From Russula earlei (Eukaryota > Basidiomycota > Agaricomycetes > Russulales > Russulaceae), in the NCBI GenBank assembly GCA_025769875.1, contig JAGFNK010000456.1, positions 1-41,488 of the forward strand: a stretch of 41,488 nt of DNA, given 5' to 3'. Below, piece by piece: positions 1-9,790 of the stretch (within the stretch, counting starts at the first letter, position 1; the number at the start of each line of letters is the position of its first letter). The notes under the pieces were generated by a model. The model did not search any database, had not been told where the DNA came from, and saw only the letters and a list, made by a program, of their open reading frames with translations. Made by a program: the position numbers and the translations under genes.

Positions 1-41
1 ATTTATGGTACTGGTAGGGGACCCATCTCTTGCCAGTTTTG

Positions 42-520
42 TGTTGAAAATGCGCAGTGTGTGTACTTAGATAGCAGCAGATGATAAGATTGCAGGCAGA
101 TCTATCAGACAATAATTCAGTTTAGTTGATACAAAACTGATATAAATAATGTACCTATCAGACAATAGCTACAACGTGTTATCAGTACAGAGTGATAAGA
201 TATCATAGACTAAGTACTCACTTCAGTTTAGTTGATACAAAACTGAAGTGATCTATGTGCTTTGTGGCATTCTTAAGTACCTGAGACCACCACTAAGTGC
301 AGTGCAGCTAACTACCATTATGGATCACTAAGTATGTCCAAGGATCAGTGGTAACTAGCTACCGATTGTCCGAAATCATCTAATCAATGTCTCTAATGCA
401 TGCTGCAGCATATGAGCTGAAGCTAGTAATGCCTGGTCCGGGTGATTTGACACATCAACACATCAGAGTTGTGATTGCATCACAACGCACCTGGGGCTCA
501 GGCCAGTGCTGATCTCAACA
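42..520 (-). repeat. Solo LTR of copia family LTR1, copy A (TSD TTTTG)
   Basis: Begins TGTTGA and ends TCAACA, flanked by TTTTG at 37-41 and 521-525. It aligns over its whole length with the LTRs of the full-length copia element at 11571-16990 but is clearly more diverged, so it is an older insertion. It lies in Gyp-A pol just after the protease. A hairpin (218-229 with 240-251) matches the one in the younger copies although its loop differs. The strand is given as the sense strand of the parent element. Confidence 0.93.
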
Positions 521-525
521 TTTTG

Positions 526-1060
526 GGGTTTATCTTTCATTTGGGATTTGGCCAATTGTTGAGCTATGGTGGTTTTGTGTATTTGAGTTTGTAACCATAG
601 TTCGTTGCCTTCTTCCCAATCAGTCAGGGTTTTTATCCATTTTGGTGTCTCTTGTCTTCCTGGCAAGGTGATTCTTCCCATTATCATTCCTTTGGACCAG
701 TTTATCTTTGGATTGACTGATCCTAGGAATGGATATCCCAGGATTATATCATCTTGTCCTATGTCTGCGACTAGAAATTGGTGTATGTGCTTATGCCCTA
801 GTAACTTTAATTCCAGGTTTACCACTTGTGTAATTTTTCCCAAGCAGTTAAGGGTTCCATCAATGTTTGTTTCTGATGTTTCTGGCTAAGGGCAATTTTC
901 TTGTCTGCATACATAGTTCTTCCATCAGTTTAGGGGATACTGTATGAAGCACTCTGTGGCCCTGCTGTCTATCAGGGCTTTCTTTTCAGCTTTGTTCAGT
1001 CCAATGTAAATAGTAGTTGTCACTGATATTGATTTCCTTTGAGACTTATACATTGGATTG
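526..1060 (-). pseudogene. Gyp-A pol: retropepsin-like aspartic protease, decayed
   Basis: Frames on the minus strand give ALIDSRATECFI near 950-985, matching the retropepsin active-site block (hydrophobic-D-S/T-G-A-T), but the catalytic-triplet Gly is Arg here (D-S-R). Near 725-785 follows VADIGQDDIILGYPFL-(x)-NPKINW, the conserved second half of gypsy proteases. Two in-frame stops lie between these blocks. The reading continues past the solo LTR1 into bases 1-41, where a one-base shift is needed to read the V-P-x-x-Y-H linker that usually precedes gypsy reverse transcriptase. The normal role would be cutting the Gag-Pol polyprotein. The active-site change and the stops indicate a dead copy. 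Confidence 0.8.
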
Positions 1061-1289
1061 ATATTTAAAGCTTGAGCAATCGCCATCACTCTCAAGCATC
1101 CGAAAAATCCTCTTCTTTGCCCTCTTCATCTCCCATCAGAGCCTTAATAAAGGCTTCTCTGTCTTGTACAGAGAGCACCTTTGCTGTCCTTGCTAATTTG
1201 ACAACAGCATCTTCTTCAATGATTTCCACAACAGAGGATTTGGATGTGGTGGTGGAGACCTCAGCGGCATGCACATGTGTTGCCTCACA

Positions 1290-2014
1290 CTTTGGTTTGG
1301 TGGGGCAGTCACAAGCTAGGTGTCCTCGTAGAGAACAGTGAAAACATCTTCCTTCTTCACAATGTTTTTGTTTCTCAGCTTCAGTGACCGCCTTTCATGC
1401 AGCGCCAGTGCTGGTGTCCATTGTGTTTGGATCACGTGGAGGGAGGCAAGGTCGTGCAGGTGTCACATTGTTCTGGTTGTTCCCATGGTTGGTCCAATTC
1501 AAATCTGCTAAGCAACCCCAGGGTCAATTATTCTGGACTAAGGTTTGATTTCAGCCATGTGTGCTAGAGTGATCGGATAGGATTGTGCATTTGCACATCC
1601 AGACCCAATGATGTTTCTGTGCAGCTGTGACCCAGTCTGCAAAAGAAGTGGGGTCTTCAAGGTCAAGGCAGGACTTGACTAGGCTTCTGGGGAGAGCCCA
1701 TGTGAAGAGGCACATGACCATTGGCTCATCTACGTCTAGTCCTGTGTGTCTCGTTAGCAATTGGAATTCTGAAACATAGTCATCCAGAAGTCCATTTTTC
1801 ATCTTCAGTTCTTTAAGTTTGTCTTGGGCTTTTTCATGTTCCATGTAATCAGTAAATGTGCAGTGGAACTGTTGCCACATTGCTTCGCATGCAGTAAGGC
1901 CGATTGGAATATTCATTGGGTTGTCCTGAATGTCTTCAAGCCACTGGTCCATAGCCACAAGCCATCCCTTGACTTTTGGACCTTTCAGAAGAGAAAGAAA
2001 GTAGGCACATCTTT
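1290..2014 (-). pseudogene. Gyp-A gag, C-terminal part with zinc knuckle
   Basis: The minus-strand reading at 1551-2014 carries the typical retrotransposon Gag capsid block: LLKGPKVKGW, then a W-x-x-F motif (CEAMWQQFHCTFTDY), an L-x-x-L-K-M-K-x-G stretch and Y-V-S-E-F-Q-L-L. After decayed sequence, a zinc knuckle is intact at about 1315-1356 (C-F-H-C-S-L-R-G-H-L-A-C-D-C, spacing C-x2-C-x4-H-x4-C). It would bind RNA in the virus-like particle. The N-terminal part of the same gene is 5.5 kb away (7555-8195), on the other side of the Tc1/mariner insertion, and the reading frame passes straight through the predicted empty TA site. Confidence 0.85.
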
Positions 2015-2016
2015 TA

Positions 2017-3810
2017 TTGCCATTTTCAGCGCACTTGGCGGAGTTTGAATTCCACCCAAATTGGTGCAGAAAACCCTCTCAAACGTGTGGGGCAAATATC
2101 TCCCTCAAAACAGCTTCAATTCACATAAAACTTATTGTCCCTAAATCGCCTGAATGAGGGCTAGGCAGCCCCATTGTTTTCATGAGATTTGAGTGAGAAT
2201 TGGTGGAGCTGGACTCAAGCCACCTCCACATGTGTATTAGATGAATTACAACTCAAAATCACGGTCTATATCTATTATTTTTCCCTCATGTTGTACCCAT
2301 GGGCTGTCTTGAGGCAGCCCCATAGTGTTTTTGACTCAAGTGTTGTGGTGTGCAACGTTGTTTCCCTCATATCATGTGACAGTAGCATGGTCGTGTGCCA
2401 GGAAGGAGCCCCCCCAGGAAGTGCACACCTGAGCCCATGGGGCGGTGAAGTGTGTCCAAGAATGCAGAATGACTTCATAAGACTGAAGCTCCAAAGAGGA
2501 GGAGCACCTAGCGGGAACACGAGAACATGTTTGTTCATTCGACTGCACTCAGGTTCACACAGATGATAAGGGAACAACAGGGCAACTTTATTCAACATGG
2601 TAGCAGATACAGGTTAGAACTAAGGCTAAGGGACAGGAAAAGCACAAAAGACAGGCATATGAAAGGAAATCTAGACGTGAGAAGGGGACCAAAGCTGGAC
2701 GACGCAACGTATCAAGTCGTGGTCTCCAGTGGCTGTGGTAGTGGCGTGTGGTGATTTGTGAAGGATGGCCGAGGCCAGGTGTGGTGACGAGGGGTGTGGT
2801 CGAGTCGTGACATGAGGAGGGGGGAGACAATGCAAAGGAGAGGCTGGAGGGGGGATAGGGAGAGTGCTGGTGGGTGGTTGCTTGGGTGCTGATGGCGCTG
2901 CCAAATGCGATTGCAGGTGGGACGATTGGAGAACTTGGATGGCAGATGTGAGGTAGAGGAGCAAGGGGGCATGGAAGTAGAAAGGGAGAGGGAAGACAGT
3001 GGCAGGCTGGGAAATGGACACATAGGCGGTGTGCAGATCTCTGACTAACAAAATGAGAGTCTAGTAAAAAAGGGGGGAAAAGCATACCAAAATGTACAGT
3101 AGCAACACCATCCAATGGCAACAAAGACGGCGGCGTGGTACGGGGCTCTTCGGCTGTGTGTTGGGACTCGTTGGTGCATGGTGAAGGTGGGGGCATTGAG
3201 GGCGAGGGCATGCAGTGGTTGATGGGGGGTGAGGGTGGCATGCTGGTGGCGATGATGATGATGATGTGAGGAAGGAGAGGAGATGGCACGAAAGGAATAC
3301 ACACATATGTACTCTTGTAAGCAATTCGTGGCCAGCCATATAGCTGTGTGGGTGAGTCGACATCGAGGCCATGCACCTTTGTGACAATTTTGCATGTCTT
3401 GTGGTCCGTGCGTTTGTGCTGTAGTGAGTTCCCAGGCTTCTGCATTTACATAGGCATAGGACTCTTCCTCCCCATCCTCATCAATAGCAGGAAGGGATGT
3501 CTTGGAAGCCTGAGCTCATGGTTGTGATCGCTTCGTTCAAGTGGGAGTGCCTGAGCTGTCACTTTCATTTCCAACAGTTTTTTTTCGGGCAGCCTTCCTT
3601 TGGCCAGTAGTACATGTCGGTGCAGGCCAGTGTTTTGAAGCACGTTGCTTTGAGCCCATGAGGGTTTAGGGGGTTAAAATGGAGGGGTAGAGCAAGGTGT
3701 GGTGAGCAGCTCTGGGAAGGGAAGAATGCCCTTTCATTGTCCTGGAGTAGGAGCGGACAGGTGGACGGTTGATGAATAAGCCACACAACTCTTTATGCAC
3801 TTGCTTTACG
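2017..3810 (+). repeat. Left terminal inverted repeat of the Tc1/mariner element
   Basis: Inverted copy of 5761-7552. Homology begins at the base after TA and ends around the shared GCTTTACG at 3803-3810, just before the transposase region. It holds C/T-rich low-complexity DNA in which several overlapping frames stay open, including 2588-3445 on the minus strand, without recognisable domains. Two related subterminal blocks (GGCAGCCCCAT near 2170 and near 2314) could be transposase-binding sites, though this is only inferred from their repetition. Confidence 0.92.
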
Positions 3811-3853
3811 CTTTCTTTACATCACGCTTTTCATCACACACTCAACTAAACAT

Positions 3854-5502
3854 ATGCCATGTGGCCGGGCATTGTCTGATGATGCACCCTGGATTATCTT
3901 ACACATGTCTTCAAGATTGACCCTTGACAATATCACCCATCACACTGGAGTTCCTCGTCATACTATAGAGCACATTGTGGCTGATTTCAGATCTCGTGGA
4001 ACAGCCAATTACCCAAACCGTCTACTCCAACCAGCAAATAGAATCCTTACAATGCAGGAAGTACAAGTGAGTTCCCCACATTTGTTGAGATTATCATTGA
4101 TTTGGTGTGTTACCACTACCCTGGGACATTGTGATGTAATCACAGCTCAGACGCATTGACGCGTCGGTTACACGGACCGGGCATCACCGGCTCAGCTCAT
4201 ATGCTGAGATCTGCGTTACTTACAATGATAAGTTAATTGATGACAATCGGTAGCTACTAATGACTGATCCTTGTATGATCTTTGTTTCTTATTGATGGTA
4301 GCTACCTGCAGTGTACTTAGAGACGCTCTGGAGTACTTAAGAGCATCGTATTTCGATAGATCACTTCAGTCTTGTCTTACACAATACTGAAGTGAGTACT
4401 TGCTGTTTCCTATCTTATCTCTCGCATCTAATCACGCGTTGTAGATATCTTTTGATAGGTATTACTGAATTATAGTCTTGTCTTACACAATACTGAAATA
4501 TCTTTTGATAGATCTTAAGGATCTTATCGTTGTTATCATAACCTGCGCCCATCTGCTTCAACAACATTCTCTAGTTCGTTCTGTGGCGCATATTGGCTAG
4601 TTTCTTCAAGGCACCACTGTCCATACTCCGGATGCCTATCTTGATGAGCTGAGAGATATTTTAAGAGAAAGGACTGGTGTTGAGGTGTCATTGATGACTA
4701 TATAGCATACCCTGAGAAGGAGTGGCTTCACGATGAAGAAGGTAAGTCATTTCACCTTGAGTTCACACTCAAGTGCACTGACTTGCCCAGCTGAGCAAAA
4801 ATGCACTAGAGCACAACAAGGACCTGCACCTTCAGTATCAGTATACCTTTGGCACCACCTATACCGCACAGCAGGCGGTTTTTTGTGGACGAAAGCTCCT
4901 TTGATCGCCGAACTGACCTTCGAGGGCGAGCATGGGTGATGTCAGGGCAAGCAGTGGTAAGGAAGAGCTTTTTCATTCAAGGAAAACGGTGTGTCCTGCT
5001 ATCTATATCTACAACAGACTAGAATACAAAGTATCCAGTTATTCGCTTCTCCCAGCGCTCTCACTTGATGGCATCATCTATAGCCAGCTGGTTGAGGGTT
5101 CTTTCACATCTGAACTATTTACTGGCTTCATCCAAGGTCTACTTTCAAAAATGAATTCCTTCCCTGGCAAGAACTCAGTATTGATCATGGACAACGCGCA
5201 CATTCATAGAAGTCCACGAATACTCCAAATGGTTGAAGAAAGGTATTATATTGTTTTCTCATGCTGATGTATTGCTCATTTGATGAAGGGGATGTTGGCT
5301 CCTTTACCTGCCACCATACTCTCCTGATGATTTTAATCCAATCAAACTCGCATTTTCAAAGATCAAGGCCTACATGGGGGTGTGGCTCATGCTGACTTGG
5401 GTGGTGATGATACCGATGTGTGGGTTTTCCTGTATAGGGCAGCATTCTCGGTTACAATCGGATGATGCAGCAGGTTGGTTCCACAAATGTCACTATATCT
5501 GA
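3854..5502 (+). pseudogene. Tc1/mariner-type transposase (DDE), five exons, inactivated
   Basis: Exons inferred at 3854-4066, 4601-4741, 4791-4988, 5039-5242 and 5289-5502. They are separated by GT-AG introns of 48 nt (after removal of the inserted LTR), 49, 50 and 46 nt, all in phase with the family alignment. Exon 1 is a helix-turn-helix DNA-binding domain (LDNITHHTGVPRHTIEHI). Exon 2 has TPDAYLDELR and RSGFTMKK. Exon 3 holds the first catalytic Asp in VDESSFDRRT. Exon 4 has RYSLLPALSLDG and the second catalytic Asp in IMDNAHIH. Exon 5 has YLPPYSPD and the C-terminal DDAAGWFH. Defects: a TAG at 4703-4705 where Trp is expected, one extra T in the T-run at 4879-4884, a doubled Asp in SPDDFNPI, the catalytic Glu changed to Lys (N-P-I-K), and a late frameshift. 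It would cut and paste the element at TA sites. Confidence 0.9.
4083..4563 (+). repeat. Solo LTR of copia family LTR1, copy B (TSD ACATT)
   Basis: 481 bp, TGTTGA...TCAACA, flanked by ACATT at 4078-4082 and 4564-4568. It lies in the opposite orientation to the other three LTR1 copies. It falls inside the first intron of the Tc1 transposase gene (4067-4600), splitting what was a 48-nt intron. It has the same length as the LTRs of the full element. Confidence 0.95.
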
Positions 5503-5760
5503 CTTTTTCCGAGTTACTGTGGTGTCCCCTTGTTGTACTGTATTGTACCTTGTAAAGCTACCATTCCGGCCTTGAACATCATTGGACCCCAAGCCAACTG
5601 CTGCCCTGAGCAGCGGGAGACCCCCACCACTCACGGCTGCTGGCCATGAAATCAGCTGTGCTGGCCTTTCCCCCTACAACCTGCTCCCCATGTTCTCACC
5701 TGCGTCCACAAACTTGCTATGACGCCTGCACGGGTGCCTCATGTGTGGGCCCTGTTGTTG

Positions 5761-7552
5761 CGTAAAGCGAGCATGTAAAGAGTCATGTGGCTTATTCATC
5801 AACCATCCACCCTGTCCACTCCTACTCCAAGATGACGACATGGCGTTCTTCCCTTCCCAGAGCTGCTCACCATACCTTACTCTACCCCTCCATTTCAACC
5901 CCCTAAACCCTCATGGGCTCAAAGCAACATGCTTCAAAACACCGGCCTGCACCGACATGTACTACTGGCCAAAGGAAGGCTGCCCAAAAAAAAACTGGTG
6001 GAAATGAAAGTGACAGCTCAGGCACTCCCACTCGACCAAAGCGATCACAACCATGAGCTCAGGCTTCCAAGACATCCCTTCCTGCTATTGATGAGGATGG
6101 GGAGGAAGAGTCCTATGCCTATGTAAATGCAGAAGCCTGGGAACTCACTACAGCACAAATGCATGGACCACAAGACATGCAAAATTGTCACAAAGGCGCA
6201 CAGCCTCGATGTCGACTCACCCACAAAGCTATATGGCTGGCTGCAAATCACTTACAAGAGTACATATGTGCATATTCCTTTCATGCCATCTCCTCTTTGT
6301 CCTCACATCATCATCATTGTCGCCGCCAGCATGCCACCCTCGCCCCATCAACTGCCACATGCCCTCGCCCTCAATGCCCCCACCTTCACCATGCACTGAC
6401 GAGTCCCAACGCACAGCCGAAGAGCCCCATACCACACCGCTGTCTTTGTTGCCATTGGATGGTGTTGCTACTGTACATTTTGGTATGCTTTTCTCCCCTT
6501 TTTTACTAGACTCTCATTTTGTTAGTCAGAGATCTGCACACCACCTATGTGTCCATTTCCCAGCCTGCCACTGTCTTCCCTCTCCCTTTCTACTTCCACG
6601 CCCCCTCGCTCCTCTACCTCGCATCTGCCATCCAAGTTCTCCAATCGTCCCACCTGCAATCGCATTTGGCAGTGCCATCAGCACCCAAGCAACCACCCAC
6701 CAGCACTCTCCCTATCCCCCCTCCAGCCTCTCCTTTGCATTGTCTCCCCCTCCTCATGTCATGACTCGACCACACCCCTCATCACCACACCTGGCCTCGG
6801 CCATCCTTCACAAATCACCACACGCCACTACCACAGCCACTGGAGACCATGACTTGATACATTGCGTCGTCCAGCTTCGGTCCCCTTCTCACATCTAGAT
6901 TTCCTTTCATATGCCTGTCTTTTGTGCTTTTCCTGTCCCTTAGCCTTAGTTCTAACCTGTATCTGCTACCATGTTGAATAAAGTTGCCCTGTTGTTCCCT
7001 TATCATCTGTGTGAACCTGAGTGCAGTCGAATGAACAAACATGTTCTCGTGTTCCCGCTAGGTGCTCCTCCTCTTTGGAGCTTCAGTCTTATGAAGTCAT
7101 TCTGCATTCTTGGACACACTTCACTGCCCCATGGGCTCAGGTGTGCACTTCCTGGGGGGGCTCCTTCCTGGCACACGACCGTGCTACTGTCACATGATAT
7201 GAGGGAAACAACGTTGCACACCACAACACTTGAGTCAAAAACACTATGGGGCTGCCTCAAGACAGCCCATGGGTACAACATGAGGGAAAAATAATAGATA
7301 TAGACCGTGATTTTGAGTTGTAATTCATCTAATACACATGTGGAGGTGGCTTAAGTCCAGCTCCACCAATTCTCACTCAAATCTCATGAAAACAATGGGG
7401 CTGCCTAGCCCTCATTCAGGCGATTTAGGGACAATAAGTTTTATGTGAATTGAAGCTGTTTTGAGGGAGATATTTGCCCCGCACGTTTGAGAGGGTTTTC
7501 TGCACCAATTTGGGTGGAATTCAAACTCCACCAAGTGCGCTGAAAATGGCAA
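5761..7552 (-). repeat. Right terminal inverted repeat of the Tc1/mariner element
   Basis: Inverted copy of 2017-3810, with scattered differences of which several are C/T changes. The segment between the transposase stop (5502) and this repeat (5503-5760) shows no gene. Confidence 0.92.
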
Positions 7553-7554
7553 TA

Positions 7555-8195
7555 ATGGGGTCCCTGGCAATCTTGCTATCGTGGTTCATGTCCATGAACC
7601 TGTTGAAAGCAACCAGAAATGTGTGCATCTGCACACAATTGCCATTGAAAAAGTCAGGGGGAATTCCCTCAAGTTTTCCATTGTCAGGGCCGTGCATGTT
7701 GTGATCATGGTTGTTGCATGTATCATGGTCATTGGGGTCAGGATTGGGGCTTGGGGGGTCGTATTCCATGACCTCTGAGTCTGGCAATCGAAGTGTGAGT
7801 GGGTGCTTGCACCATTCCAGATGACACAGGCTGTGATTGAGTTGGTTTGGGGTCAGTGGCAGTGACAAAAATGTTCATTGTCGTTGTGGGTTCGAGCTCC
7901 ATCAGAGCATCAGTGGGCAGAGTGGGTCCTGGTGTTGGAGTGCAGCTTGGAGCTTTCAAGCTGGGGAGGGGTTCTCCTGAATCTATAAGTTGTTTGAGGT
8001 TAATTCCTCTGAGAGGGTTCTGAGCAAGGTGAAAGGCCAAGTGAGTGACATGCATTGCTTCCCAAGTCATTCCACATCTCGCAATTTTGAACCATAAGCC
8101 ATAGATATGGCTTAGGGCTACCTTAGTGCCTCTCCAGGTGGCGTAATACCCTGTCCAGGGTACGCCATTCGTGCCTATAGTGAACAAGTTGAGGC
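7555..8195 (-). pseudogene. Gyp-A gag, N-terminal part (continues at 9161-9330)
   Basis: The minus strand reads NLFTIGTNGVPWTGYYATW from 8195 downward, then a proline-rich stretch, then FNGNCVQMHTFLVAFNRFM and HDSKIARDPI at 7555-7650. The latter is the start of the usual Gag capsid block (F-x-G, F, F-N-x-F-M). One frameshift lies near 7800. Upstream coding continues on the far side of the solo LTR2: the 9161-9240 segment reads ALKCPFELPPDQEKNV and FDDGL, which joins NLFT in frame once one GAGGC copy and the LTR are removed. An in-frame stop near 9300 bounds the gene. The Tc1 element starts right after codon position 7555. Confidence 0.78.
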
Positions 8196-9160
8196 TGTCA
8201 AGACTCACTGTTGAACTATCCAGTTCAAGAGCAAGGAATAAGCTCGAAGATGAGTCGATAGATGTCTAAGACAGTGTGGGCAAGGAGCAGAGTCCAAAGC
8301 AGTATCAAATACCAGAGAGGTATAGTCACTGGTAGAGTCAAGCAGGTACGCAGGGAAGAAGCCAGAATGGTCACAAGGGGATGGTCCTTAAAGGAGTATC
8401 CCAGGGATAGAGAGTGCTGTAAACAAATGGACAGTCTGAAGACTGTCCGCCACTTTATTGAGCACTTATATACTATGAAAGAACTGCTAAAACAGGGAGC
8501 AAGTTATAACCTTGTTATCAAGCACAATAGATGGATGAGTAAGAAGTCAGAGTATGCTTACTGAGCATGCTCAGTCATGCTCAGTAAGCTGCTGAGTAAG
8601 AAGGCTCCTCTCGATGAGTAAGAGCCTTTACTGTCCATGTGTTCACTGCTTTAGTACACCTGCAAAGCACCTGATCCATTTGCTGTTAGTTAGTTTAGGG
8701 CCGGTCATTTGAGGACTTGTAGTTTGGTTCAGGGAATAGAGTTGCCTATAAGGCCCCTTATATAGTTCCATTAGGGTCCTTAGAGTCAACCTTAATACTT
8801 CTATTAAGGTCCTTAGTATTGCTGTTTAGTTTGTTCTATGGTTATTAGAGTTAGTCTAATAACACATTGTAGGGTCTTTAGTATTGTGTGAGTGCCTATT
8901 GTAGAGCACTTGGGGTCATCTAAAAGGGTCCTTAAGGAGGCCATAATACTGTCCTTTATTGCTAAAAGGGTTGCCATTAAGTGGGGCTTGTTGTATGTTG
9001 ATTGTGCCAAGAATCACTCATGCAACAATGTGCACACAATATTGTGGACACCTCTACTCACCCCTTTTGTCCATGTGAACAGGGTGACACCATAGAGGCT
9101 GGGTTTCCTCTCATAAGGAAGGGTCCTTCAAGGGCTCTCTCCAGGAAATGGTTCATGACA
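8196..9160 (-). repeat. Solo LTR of gypsy family LTR2 (TSD GAGGC)
   Basis: 965 bp, starts TGTCAAGACTCACTG and ends GTTCATGACA on the plus strand, flanked by GAGGC at 8191-8195 and 9161-9165. It is the reverse complement of the 5' LTR of Gyp-B (33642-34603), with the same promoter hairpin and CTTACTGAGCATG palindrome. It interrupts the Gyp-A gag gene. A solo LTR is the usual product of recombination between the two LTRs of a full element. Confidence 0.94.
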
Positions 9161-9361
9161 GAGGCCATCATCAAACATGGTCATACTGGGGACATTCTTC
9201 TCTTGATCAGGGGGCAATTCAAAGGGGCATTTGAGGGCTGCCAGTCTCTCAACAGATGGTTTGCTGAGCCCTTTGTGTCTCCAGTCTCAAACAGTATTTT
9301 GAGAAGAACTTTGATGTATTCACAAGCATGTGGTTTGGGGTAGAGGGTTCAGAGAGGTAAA

Positions 9362-9369
9362 CTTGTTCT
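9362..9369 (-). promoter_or_regulatory. Putative self-primer binding site of Gyp-A
   Basis: Sense sequence AGAACAAG lies two bases after the LTR end. It is complementary to CTTGTTCT in the right arm of the LTR hairpin (9634-9642), which falls about 37 nt after the TATA box, where the RNA should start. This is the layout of self-primed reverse transcription known from Tf1 of fission yeast, and it matches the layout in Gyp-B. Confidence 0.55.
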
Positions 9370-9371
9370 AA

Positions 9372-9790
9372 TGTCACTGACTGGGGGCAGTGTCGCTGAC
9401 ACATCGTTTCATGTGTGAGACATGTGCACTGAGTTGAGCGAGAATGAGAACTTCTCGCAAAGGTTGGGGATCTTGGTGACAACAATGCCAAAGCAATTGT
9501 GTACTGCAGAGAGGAAAGTTGAGTGATAAGTCTTCATGTTTGAAGACTTAGAGATTTGGGAGGTTTTCTGAGGTGATTGCTTGATTCTCTGCAAGCTTAC
9601 AGTCCTGAAGAAAATTCCAGTGATATTTCACAAGAGAACAAGCTTAGGGCTTGTTCTCACCAATTGACAGTCTTATATACATAGGAGACACTATATCAAA
9701 TGGTGTCCTTAAGGGAATGGTGAGGTGATCGAGACGAGGACATGCTGGAACCTAGTGGACTACACAAGTCTGTGGACAAGTCATCAAACA
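9372..9790 (-). repeat. 5' LTR of Gyp-A
   Basis: Plus-strand start TGTCACTGACTGG and end CATCAAACA (sense strand TGTTTGATG...CAGTGACA). The right edge is inferred from the TG...CA termini and from where Plavaka similarity resumes, and it could be off by some bases. The sense strand has TATATAAG (9672-9679) and, 37 nt further, a perfect 9-bp hairpin GAGAACAAG/CTTGTTCTC (9634-9658), both typical of the U3/R boundary. The partner 3' LTR is outside the window. Confidence 0.65.

Larger units (their letters stand above)
2017..7552 (+). mobile_element. Tc1/mariner-superfamily transposon with about 1.79 kb inverted repeats
   Basis: The ends are TTGCCATTTTCAGCGCACTTGG at the left and its complement at the right, flanked by TA (2015-2016 and 7553-7554), the TSD of the Tc1/mariner superfamily. 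The two terminal inverted repeats (2017-3810 and 5761-7552) are about 96-98% identical in the segments compared by eye. The central 1.95 kb holds one five-exon transposase gene, itself interrupted by a solo copia LTR (4083-4563). The element sits in the gag gene of Gyp-A. Tc1/mariner repeats are usually tens to a few hundred bases long, so arms this size are unusual. The transposase is inactive, so this copy could only move with help from another. Confidence 0.9.
1..9790 (-). mobile_element. Gyp-A: decayed Ty3/Gypsy retrotransposon, interrupted three times
   Basis: Minus-strand gypsy element whose 5' LTR is at 9372-9790. Its gag runs from about 9330 down to 1290, its protease lies at 526-1060, and reverse transcriptase would lie beyond base 1. 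Three later insertions split it, each with a clean TSD: a solo LTR2 (8196-9160, GAGGC), a Tc1/mariner element (2017-7552, TA) and a solo LTR1 (42-520, TTTTG). Removing the solo LTR2 and the Tc1 element restores gag reading across each join, which proves that the separated pieces are one gene. Frameshifts and a changed protease active site make it non-autonomous. The upstream end abuts Plavaka transposon sequence, so Gyp-A probably inserted into that element, but only one Gyp-A end is visible and no TSD can be checked. Confidence 0.85.

Noticed and set aside
4067..4072. 22-nt intron ending at the first CTAG after the LTR in the Tc1 transposase
   Set aside because: Too short. Extending to GGCTAG at 4600 gives 48 nt and a better family match.
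6127..6898. Long overlapping plus-strand frames in the right Tc1 arm (up to 237 codons) as genes
   Set aside because: Three overlapping frames are open at once, are Pro/Ser/His-rich, and mirror the left arm. This is what stop-poor C-rich DNA gives, and no domain is seen.
9372..9790. Target-site duplication for Gyp-A
   Set aside because: The other end of the element lies outside the window, so no duplication can be tested.
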